From positions 1,116,001 through 1,180,000 of the forward strand of contig NZ_CP030053.1 in the NCBI RefSeq assembly GCF_004114955.1: a DNA stretch of 64,000 bases, read 5' to 3'. The notes beneath the pieces are model-generated. The model saw nothing but the letters and a program-made list of their open reading frames with translations, had not been told where the DNA came from and searched no databases. This stretch comes from Bradyrhizobium guangzhouense (GTDB taxonomy: Bacteria; Pseudomonadota; Alphaproteobacteria; Rhizobiales; Xanthobacteraceae). The position numbers were made by a program, and so were the translations under genes. Positions 35,665 to 42,306 of the stretch are shown piece after piece; the stretch's first letter is position 1; each line of letters begins with the position of its first letter.

Positions 35665-36630
35665 GTGACGTCAGATCGACTGCAGCGTTTTCACGATCGT
35701 CTCAGCCTGCCGCTGATCGCTGCGCCAATGTTCCTGGTGTCGGGCGTCGAGCTCATGGTTGCGGCCTGCCGCAATGGCGTGATCGGCAGCTTCCCCACCG
35801 TGAATTGCCGCAGTCCTGAACAACTCGATGGATGGCTCGCCGAGATCGCAACGCGGCTGCGCCAGCACGAGGATCAAACCGGCCGCAAGGCCGCGCCGCT
35901 TTGTCCGAACCTGATCGTGCATCGCTCCAATGCGCGGCTGGAGCAGGATCTCGCCGTGCTGCTCGAGCACAAGCCGGAGATCGTCATCACCTCGGTTGGC
36001 TCGCCGGCGCCCGTGCTGAAGCCGCTGCATGATGCAGGCAGCCTGGTGCTGGCGGACGTCGCCTCGATCCGCCACGCCGAGCGCGCGGCGGCAGCGGGCG
36101 CCGATGGGCTGGTGCTGCTGACGGCAGGCGCGGGCGGACAAACCGGCTGGCTCAATCCCTTTGCCTTCGTCCGCGCAGTGCGTGCGTTCTACGACGGCAT
36201 CATCGTGCTCGCCGGCGGCATCAGCGACGGCCGCGCGCTGCATGCCGCCGAAGTGCTCGGCTGCGATCTCGGCTACATGGGCACCAAATTCATCGCGACG
36301 CGCGAGAGCATGGCGGACGAGCGCCACAAGCAGATGCTGGTCGACAGCAGCGCCGACGACATCCTGCTCACCACCGCCTTCACCGGCTTGCAGACCAGCA
36401 TGCTGAAGCCGTCGATCGTCGCCGCCGGTCTCGACCCCAATGATCTCCCGGCGCGTGGCGCGATCGATATCGGCAAGGACATCGATGTCGGCGCGCGCGA
36501 GGTCAGGCCGAAGCGCTGGCGCGATATCTGGAGCGGCGGGCATTCGACGTCGGGCGTATCAGGCGTGATGGCAGTCGACGACCTCGTCGCAGCAACGGTC
36601 GCGGAGTACCGCGCGGCAAGGGAGCGCTAA
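35665..36630 (+). CDS. Nitronate monooxygenase family flavoprotein (copy 2, active-site His replaced)
   Basis: I prefer GTG 35665, seven bases after GGGGAGG, over ATG 35632, giving 321 residues. It parallels copy 1 throughout: IAAPMFLVSGVELMVAACRNGVIGSFP at the start, NLIVHRSNARLEQD, GGISDGRALHAAEVLGCDLGYMGTKFIATRES for FMN, and the LQTSMLKPSIVAAGLDPNDLP tail. Copy 1 has AGAGGHAG with its candidate catalytic His; here the segment is AGAGGQTGW with Gln159. Function may therefore differ from nitronate oxidation. It is divergently transcribed from the acyl-CoA ligase, which suggests a common pathway. It is cytoplasmic. Confidence 0.85.
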   Translation: MTSDRLQRFHDRLSLPLIAAPMFLVSGVELMVAACRNGVIGSFPTVNCRSPEQLDGWLAEIATRLRQHEDQTGRKAAPLCPNLIVHRSNARLEQDLAVLLEHKPEIVITSVGSPAPVLKPLHDAGSLVLADVASIRHAERAAAAGADGLVLLTAGAGGQTGWLNPFAFVRAVRAFYDGIIVLAGGISDGRALHAAEVLGCDLGYMGTKFIATRESMADERHKQMLVDSSADDILLTTAFTGLQTSMLKPSIVAAGLDPNDLPARGAIDIGKDIDVGAREVRPKRWRDIWSGGHSTSGVSGVMAVDDLVAATVAEYRAARER

Positions 36631-36682
36631 CCTTCCGCGCCGCCAGGCACAGTTAATCCCGCATGGCTCCGCAAGCCCGCAT

Positions 36683-36698
36683 TTAACGGCAGATTAAC
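36683..36698. promoter_or_regulatory. CtrA-type binding motif
   Basis: TTAA-CGGCAGA-TTAAC is an exact match to the alphaproteobacterial CtrA box (TTAA, seven bases, TTAAC). It lies 57 bp upstream of ATG 36755, a plausible distance from a promoter. Confidence 0.55.
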
Positions 36699-36754
36699 CA
36701 TCGCCCGCCAAGAATCCCCCTCACGGCCGCCAATCAGGACGAGAGGGACAGGCG

Positions 36755-37003
36755 ATGGATTTCGATTTTCTCAACAGCAAGACATCAGCCACGCTGGACG
36801 AGATCCGCGTTCGCGTCGCCCATGCGCTGGCCCGTCACCCACTTTGCCGCAATGTCCGCTTCGACATCGTCAGCGTCCCCCGCACCCGCCGGGGCGGCAA
36901 TTGGACGGTGGCGCTGCAATCGGTCGAGCCGCGTGCGGTCTGGGAGGCCTCCGAGATCGTTGCCGACATCCAGGACGCCTACGATCTCGCCGTAGCGGCT
37001 TGA
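36755..37003 (+). CDS. Small conserved-looking protein, unknown function
   Basis: The 82-residue cytoplasmic protein starts at ATG 36755 after GAGAGGGAC. It has no signal peptide or TM segment. The sequence (MDFDFLNSKTSATLDEIRVRV, HPLCRNVRFDIVSVPRT, NWTVALQSVEPRAVWEASEIV) predicts a small alpha-beta fold. I recognise no domain. The upstream CtrA-type box raises the possibility of cell-cycle-linked expression. Confidence 0.65.
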   Translation: MDFDFLNSKTSATLDEIRVRVAHALARHPLCRNVRFDIVSVPRTRRGGNWTVALQSVEPRAVWEASEIVADIQDAYDLAVAA

Positions 37004-37136
37004 TTTCGCGAGGCTTTCTGGCTCCGTCGCTCCAGGCAGGGCGATTGTCGCCGCAAAGGCACACTCAAGCCTTAATTCGTGCCCTTTTGCCGGGCATCTC
37101 TAACAACATCGTGAAGCGGTCCTTCCGGAGAGACGT

Positions 37137-37847
37137 TTGTCCAGAGCCATCACCATCACCGTGCTGACCTGTATCCTCGTCCTCGGTGCCGCCACCACTG
37201 CCATCCTCGGCCGCGACAGCGTGCCCAGTGTCAGTGCCGAGATGATCACCCAGGCTCCGCCCAAGCCGCTCGCCGCCAACCGAGCCGCCAAGGCCGACCG
37301 GCTGGTTCCGACCCTGGCGCTGGCCTCGGCCGCGATCGACCCGGTGCAGGTTCCCGCCGACCGGCTGTCGCAGGCGCCGGTGCCGACCGAACCGCTGCGC
37401 CAGGCCTTTGCCGCGGCGACGCCGTCCGATTTCCCGATGCCGAAAGCGAGCGTGAACGAGGCGCCCGCTGCCCCCGAAACCACCGCTGCCATCGAGCCTC
37501 CGCCGAAGCCGAAGCCGGTTGCCAAGCCGCTGCCGCAAAAGACCTACTCTCTGCTCTCCGACGTGCAGATCGCCGGCATTCGGGATCGCCTGAAACTGTC
37601 GTCGTCGCAGGAATATTATTGGCCCTCGGTCGAGAGCGCGCTGCGCAACGTCGTCAAGAAGATCTCGGCGAACAAGCTCTCCAATCCCAACGGGCCGAAC
37701 GTGCAGATCGATCCGAATTGCGATGAGGTCCAGCAGCTGAAGTCGGCCGCGATGCCGCTGCTGTTCCAGTTGCGTGACGACCAGAAGGACGAAGTGCGCA
37801 AGCTCGCCCGCATCATCGGGCTCGAGAAGGTCGCGCAGCAGATCTGA
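37137..37847 (+). CDS. Exported or membrane-anchored Pro-rich protein
   Basis: The likely start is the rare codon TTG 37137, with GGAGAG four bases before it; no ATG or GTG gives the N-terminal hydrophobic helix (MSRAITITVLTCILVLGAATTAILG). The 236-residue product then has a Pro/Ala/Lys-rich linker to about residue 135 and a C-terminal helical domain of ~100 residues (SLLSDVQIAGIRDRLKLSSSQEYYWPSVESAL). That domain resembles small periplasmic heme- or metal-free four-helix proteins such as the LTXXQ/CpxP type, but I am not sure. A 12-residue Lys/Pro stretch links the parts. Confidence 0.6.
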   Translation: MSRAITITVLTCILVLGAATTAILGRDSVPSVSAEMITQAPPKPLAANRAAKADRLVPTLALASAAIDPVQVPADRLSQAPVPTEPLRQAFAAATPSDFPMPKASVNEAPAAPETTAAIEPPPKPKPVAKPLPQKTYSLLSDVQIAGIRDRLKLSSSQEYYWPSVESALRNVVKKISANKLSNPNGPNVQIDPNCDEVQQLKSAAMPLLFQLRDDQKDEVRKLARIIGLEKVAQQI

Positions 37848-37931
37848 CGACTGTTTCCTCCCGGGAACCACGTCTTTCAGGAACATCCGGCAATCCCAAC
37901 GCGTTGCCCGCTCCAAACAGGGAGTGGGCCA

Positions 37932-38597
37932 ATGCGTGCCTCGACAGCTTATTTCGTCGGCGCCGGATCGATCGTTGCTGCCATTGCCATCGGTCTCGGT
38001 GGCGGCATCGTTGCCGGCAATATCATGAATCCGATCGCGCCCAAGCACGGGCCCGACACCAGCAAGGTGGCGTCGCGCGCGGAAACCAACCCGCCGTCGG
38101 AGCGCGTGCCATATCTCACGGGCTCGCAGGCGTTCAGCACGGTCGTCGCCGCGCCGGCGCAGGCGCAGGGCGAAGCCAAGCCCGACGCGAAGCCTGATGC
38201 GGGGACAACCGAGGCCAAAGCTGAACCGCCGGCGCCGCCCGCGCAGACCGCGGCCGTCGAACCGTCCAAGCCGGCGCCTTCGTCGTCTCCGCAAGCCACA
38301 AAGCCCGCCGAGCAGCAGGCCTCGACCGAGCCGGCACCCTCGCCCGAGAATGCCTATGCCAAGGCCAGGGATTCCGATGTCAAGCGCGCCGCATCCGAGC
38401 GTCGACGGGCGGAACGGCACGAGCGCTGGGCCGAACGTCGTCGTTATGAACAACGCGATGCGCGTGGCGGGCGCGACCAGACCAATTGGGATGACGTCGC
38501 GCGGAGCGACCGCGAGGATTCTGATTCGCGTGATTTTGCCGGTCGGCAGCGCGGCGGCTTGCCGCAGATCCGGCTGTTTGGCGACGATGACGACTAG
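37932..38597 (+). CDS. Membrane-anchored low-complexity protein
   Basis: ATG 37932 follows GGAG. The 221-residue product has one N-terminal TM or uncleaved signal helix (STAYFVGAGSIVAAIAIGLGGGIVAGNI), an Ala/Pro/Lys-rich region (about 75-140), then a highly charged Arg/Glu/Asp stretch and an acidic end (LFGDDDD). No domain is recognised. The layout suggests an inner-membrane anchor with a disordered periplasmic tail. Confidence 0.62.
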   Translation: MRASTAYFVGAGSIVAAIAIGLGGGIVAGNIMNPIAPKHGPDTSKVASRAETNPPSERVPYLTGSQAFSTVVAAPAQAQGEAKPDAKPDAGTTEAKAEPPAPPAQTAAVEPSKPAPSSSPQATKPAEQQASTEPAPSPENAYAKARDSDVKRAASERRRAERHERWAERRRYEQRDARGGRDQTNWDDVARSDREDSDSRDFAGRQRGGLPQIRLFGDDDD

Positions 38598-38677
38598 CAG
38601 CTGATGCCGCGCACACGAATGTGAGCGGCAGCGACGGCTTCAGCAGGCCGCCTGTGCAAGGCGAGCAGGAAGACATG

Positions 38678-38902
38678 TCAGCCGCCGTGCGACTCCACCA
38701 CCTTGCGGCAGCCGTCTGAAAGCTTCGTCTTGTTCTCACGCAGGCAGGCATTCATCTCCGGCGGCTTGCCGATGTGCTCGGCGCAGAACTTGCTGGCATC
38801 GCCGCGGCACGCCATCTGCTCCTGCGGCGTGGGGCCGGATTGAGCTGCGGCTGGCAGGACGGCGGCAGTGAGCAGCAGCGCGGCAAGAATTGAAGTCTTC
38901 AT
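38678..38902 (-). CDS. Small exported Cys-rich protein
   Basis: From ATG 38902, after AGAGG, the gene encodes 74 residues. They comprise a signal peptide (LAALLLTAAVLPAAAQS) and a ~50-residue domain with four cysteines spaced like the Cys-rich FGFR/GLG1-type repeat (MACRGDASKFCAEH...MNACLRENKTKLSDGCRK). It should be a disulfide-stabilised periplasmic protein. The function of such bacterial single-repeat proteins is unknown to me. It is divergent from the next small exported protein. Confidence 0.72.
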   Translation of the reverse strand: MKTSILAALLLTAAVLPAAAQSGPTPQEQMACRGDASKFCAEHIGKPPEMNACLRENKTKLSDGCRKVVESHGG

Positions 38903-38982
38903 AAAGCACCTCTTTGCAATTGCGGTGGTTGCGCTGGGGATCGAGCGCGGCGGACCATCTCGCGGAGATCCCTGGTCGGTCC

Positions 38983-39000
38983 ATGCCATGTTCATGGCAT
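38983..39000. promoter_or_regulatory. Short palindrome between divergent small genes
   Basis: ATGCCAT-GTTC-ATGGCAT is a perfect 7-bp inverted repeat, and TTCATGGCAT recurs in the same orientation 40 bp further on (39034-39043). It is located in the shared promoter region; possible operator by position only. Confidence 0.3.
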
Positions 39001-39137
39001 CGGCTCGCAGGCTTGGCCTGCCGCACCCCCATCTTCATGGCATGTCTTGGTGATCAGTCTTTTGCCATTGAGGCTGGACGTCGGCCGCGAGATCAGGTGA
39101 TTGCACCAGGGCGCCGAACGGGAAGCAGGAGAGCAAG

Positions 39138-39428
39138 ATGTCGAAAAGAGTGGGAGCGCTGAGCGCCGGGCTGACGGTGATGATGCTGGCGGGTGCGGCG
39201 ATGGTTTCGCTGGGCACGAGCCCGGCGCAGGCGGTGATCTATTGCAAGACGGTCGGCGTGCCCAAGGGCTGCGTGGTGCGGCCGGATGCGGCCGTGGTGG
39301 TTGCGCCGGCGGCGCCGGTTGCGGCTGCGGCCGTGGTGACGCCCGGCGTGGGCGCGCCCGGTGTCGGCGTCCGCGCCGGGACGCCGATGAATCGTGGCGG
39401 CCCGGTCAACCGCGTCGGCGTGCGCTGA
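39138..39428 (+). CDS. Small exported Val/Ala/Gly-rich protein
   Basis: ATG 39138 follows AGGAGAG. The 96-residue product has a signal peptide (LTVMMLAGAAMVSLGTSPAQA) and a short two-Cys segment (VIYCKTVGVPKGCVVRP), then a low-complexity Val/Ala/Gly/Pro tail ending PVNRVGVR. The two-Cys segment resembles the start of several tiny rhizobial exported proteins. The function is unknown. Confidence 0.68.
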   Translation: MSKRVGALSAGLTVMMLAGAAMVSLGTSPAQAVIYCKTVGVPKGCVVRPDAAVVVAPAAPVAAAAVVTPGVGAPGVGVRAGTPMNRGGPVNRVGVR

Positions 39429-39578
39429 CGACTTTGTTGGATTGAGTTGGTTGCATTCTTTCGGGCCAGGGAGCCCGCTGCAAGCGCAGCCTGCGAACGA
39501 ACCCCCCGTCCTTCGCAAGCCAATATCCCGGCCCGATCCCTCTCCCCGCACGTCCCACGCGCCCGGGGAGGGGGCTTT

Positions 39579-41498
39579 TCAGCCGCCGGCCGCATCGCTG
39601 TCGGGAAAGATCTGCGGCAATTGCAGCCGCACGCGTGTGCCCGATTCATCCGTGCTCAGCTCGAGAACCGCGCCGCAACGCCTCGCGCGGCTTCTCATGT
39701 TGCGCACGCCGCGCGCGGTCTGGCTTGCACCCGCAGCTTCGCCGTCCTCACCAAGCGCAAAGCCGCGACCATCGTCCGCGACGCTGATCGCGCCGTAGGG
39801 CCCCTGGCCGTCGTTGCGTGTCTCGACGGTCACGGTGATGTGGCGCGCGTCCGCGTGCTTGACCGCATTGGTCACGGCCTCGTCCAGGATGCGCACGATC
39901 TGGATGACGTGCCAGGGCCGCAGCTCGGGGTGCAGCGGCAGGCCCTGCGGCGTCGCCACGCGCCAGTCGAGAGCGATGTCGTGCGGCCGGAGCTGCATGA
40001 CCGCGCGCTCGCGCCAGGAGCCGAGCGCGAGCATGAGATCGCCGCCGATGTCATCCATGGAGTCGATGACGAGGCGCAGATCCTTCAGCGCGGCGCGCGC
40101 CGCATCGGTAATGGTCGCGCCCTCGTGCCCACGCTCGGAGAGCGCGACGATGCTGATGAGCTGGCCGCCGAGACCATCATGCAAGTCACGCATCAGCCGG
40201 GTGCGTTCGTTGGCCAGCGCTGCGGCCCGGGCGCGCGCCTCCTCGCGGGCAAAGCTTGCTTTCAGCCGTTCCTCCGCCTCGCGCACGCGTGCGACGAGCT
40301 GGCCGGCAAAGCTGTCGACCTGGTTCAGCGCGCGGGCGAAGCGCCAGGTCAGCCCGGCGCCGATCGCAATCAGCAATGCCGAATAGGACAGCCGCGAGAC
40401 GAAGGTGCGTTCGTTCGGCATGATCTCGAACACCGACAGAATGTCGTGGACCCAGCAGGTCAGCACCACGGTTGCCGCACAGCCGAGCGCGAAGCTCGCG
40501 ACATCCTGTCGCCGGAACACGGCGTAGGCCGCGATGCCCGCCATCAGCACAAGGCAGAACCCGACGGTGGGGATGCCGAGCAGCAGGAAGAGAATGCGCG
40601 GCAGCGGCGGCCCCGCGATGAGGCCGCCTGCGATCACGATAAGTCCGGGCACGAACAGCAGCACCCCATAGCGCGGCCAGCGCCAGCCGAGGAACAGCAC
40701 GGCTGACGCCACGATCAGCGCGCTTTCGATCGGCGCGGAGGAGAGCAGCACACCGACCAGGCGCGACGAGGCGGCCGGCGGCACCGGAGGCGTGATGAAA
40801 GCCTGCACGACGCCGAGCACCATCGCGGCCGCGAGCACGCCGTAGACAGGCTCGTGCCGCCGCATCAGCCACATGATGGCGAGGATGACGGCGAGGATCG
40901 ACTGCCAGGCGGAGAAAACCACGGGCAGCGTGACGAACAGCAGCGTGCGGGTCTCGAAGGCCGGGCGCAAGGCGGCGTCCGGGCCGACATAGACGGTGTC
41001 GAGGAAACCGCGCAGCGGTCCCCACACGAACAGCCGCACCGAAATGTCGTTGCTGCCCTTGCGCAGCAGCGAGGCCGGGATCATCGCGATCTCCGGCGTG
41101 TTGCGATCGGGCCGGTTGGCCGTGGGATCGCGCCGGGAGTCCAGGATCGTGACGCCGTTGATCGCGACCTCCACGCCATTGCTGAAGCGCGGCAGGAAGA
41201 CCGACCAGGTCGTGCCGGCGCCATCGGCCCTGAACACAAAGCTGCCTGAATAGAGCGGCGGATCGGCGAGCGAATAACGCGACGCGGTGAAGTCCGGCAG
41301 CGTCACGGGCCGTGTCGTGCCGGCTTCGCGCAGTGAGAACTCGCTCACGGCAAAATCATCGGGGTCGCGCGGCTCCAGCAGCCGCAGCCCGAGGAGGCTG
41401 GCGATCACGATCAGCGCCTGCAGCAGGAGATACGGCACGATGCGCGCGAGCCGCTGCTTCTGCCGCGTGGTCACGGCCTTCGCGGCAATCTCGCTCAC
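39579..41498 (-). CDS. Membrane sensor histidine kinase, NarX/DegS-like (HisKA_3)
   Basis: The 639-residue kinase starts at GTG 41498, its GTGA overlapping the response-regulator stop. It has one N-terminal TM helix (about 19-40), a periplasmic beta-rich sensor region (about 45-180), seven or so TM helices (185-390, 7TM-DISM-like), then a HisKA_3 dimerisation domain with phospho-acceptor His440 (MRDLHDGLGGQL) and an HATPase_c domain (EAVTNAVKHADA, VADDGRGF, GVRNMRSRA). The periplasmic jelly-roll-like region suggests sensing of a carbohydrate or related ligand (inference). It is paired with the NarL-type regulator upstream. Confidence 0.88.
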   Translation of the reverse strand: MSEIAAKAVTTRQKQRLARIVPYLLLQALIVIASLLGLRLLEPRDPDDFAVSEFSLREAGTTRPVTLPDFTASRYSLADPPLYSGSFVFRADGAGTTWSVFLPRFSNGVEVAINGVTILDSRRDPTANRPDRNTPEIAMIPASLLRKGSNDISVRLFVWGPLRGFLDTVYVGPDAALRPAFETRTLLFVTLPVVFSAWQSILAVILAIMWLMRRHEPVYGVLAAAMVLGVVQAFITPPVPPAASSRLVGVLLSSAPIESALIVASAVLFLGWRWPRYGVLLFVPGLIVIAGGLIAGPPLPRILFLLLGIPTVGFCLVLMAGIAAYAVFRRQDVASFALGCAATVVLTCWVHDILSVFEIMPNERTFVSRLSYSALLIAIGAGLTWRFARALNQVDSFAGQLVARVREAEERLKASFAREEARARAAALANERTRLMRDLHDGLGGQLISIVALSERGHEGATITDAARAALKDLRLVIDSMDDIGGDLMLALGSWRERAVMQLRPHDIALDWRVATPQGLPLHPELRPWHVIQIVRILDEAVTNAVKHADARHITVTVETRNDGQGPYGAISVADDGRGFALGEDGEAAGASQTARGVRNMRSRARRCGAVLELSTDESGTRVRLQLPQIFPDSDAAGG

Positions 41499-42166
41499 AG
41501 CTTGATCAGACCCTGCTGCACCGCCTCGAACACCGCTTCGCTGCGCGTGTGCACCTCGAGCTTGCGATAGATGTTCTTGATGTGGCCGGGCACGGTTTGC
41601 CGGGACAGACCGAGGTGGCCTGCGATCTCGGCGTAGCTGAATCCCTTGGCGATGCCCCAGAGGATGTCGATCTCGCGCGGCGTCAGCTTGGCGGTGTTGA
41701 GCGCCGGACCCGGCGGCGGCTCGGCCGAATTCTGTGTTCGCCGCACGATGAAGCGCGCGATCGAGGCCGAGATCGGCGAATGTCCGGCGACCAGATCGCG
41801 CACGGTGGTCGCGATGTCGGTCGGGAAGGCGTCCTTGAGCAGATAGCCGGTGGCGCCGACGGTGATGGCGGAGATCACGCTTTCCTCGTCGCCGAGCGCC
41901 GAGATCACCATGATCTCGGTGTTCGGAAAGCGCTGCCTGGTCTCACGGATCAGCTCGACGCCATGGCCGTCGGGCAGCCGCAGGTCGGTCAGCAGCACGC
42001 GGGGCGCGCCGGCCGCAAGCCCGCTCCGGGCTTCGCCCAGCGTGCCTGCCGTGCGCACCTCGTAGCCGGCCTTCGTCAGGGCGTCCTGAAGGCGCCAGCA
42101 GGTCGGTGCATCGTCTTCGACGAGGAGGATGGTGATGGCCTCACCGGTCTCGTCCTGGTCCGTCAT
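41495..42166 (-). CDS. NarL/FixJ-type response regulator
   Basis: The 223-residue protein starts at ATG 42166, eight bases after AGGA. The receiver domain has Asp61 (LLTDLRLPDG), the acidic pair in LLVEDD and the Lys of YLLKDAF. The C-terminal LuxR-type HTH reads LTPREIDILWGIAKGFSYAEIAGHLGLSRQTVPGHIKNIYRKL. It should bind DNA after phosphorylation by the overlapping kinase. Two CATGGGGGCG direct repeats lie 58-90 bp upstream. Confidence 0.9.
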   Translation of the reverse strand: MTDQDETGEAITILLVEDDAPTCWRLQDALTKAGYEVRTAGTLGEARSGLAAGAPRVLLTDLRLPDGHGVELIRETRQRFPNTEIMVISALGDEESVISAITVGATGYLLKDAFPTDIATTVRDLVAGHSPISASIARFIVRRTQNSAEPPPGPALNTAKLTPREIDILWGIAKGFSYAEIAGHLGLSRQTVPGHIKNIYRKLEVHTRSEAVFEAVQQGLIKL

Positions 42167-42223
42167 GATCATGGTCCTGCGCCGCGTGTCCCCCGCGGCG
42201 TGTGCGGCCAGTCTAGCCGTGGC

Positions 42224-42256
42224 CATGGGGGCGCGACACCCATAATCATGGGGGCG
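42224..42256. promoter_or_regulatory. Direct repeats upstream of the two-component operon
   Basis: CATGGGGGCG occurs at 42224-42233 and 42247-42256, 23 bp apart (about two helical turns), with CCCAT between them. This lies in the presumed promoter of the leftward regulator-kinase operon. It is a candidate activator or autoregulatory site. Confidence 0.35.
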
Positions 42257-42306
42257 AGGGCACGCGTCGAGAGCCCAACGGCTTGATTGGCGCACTCCGC
42301 GCGGCG

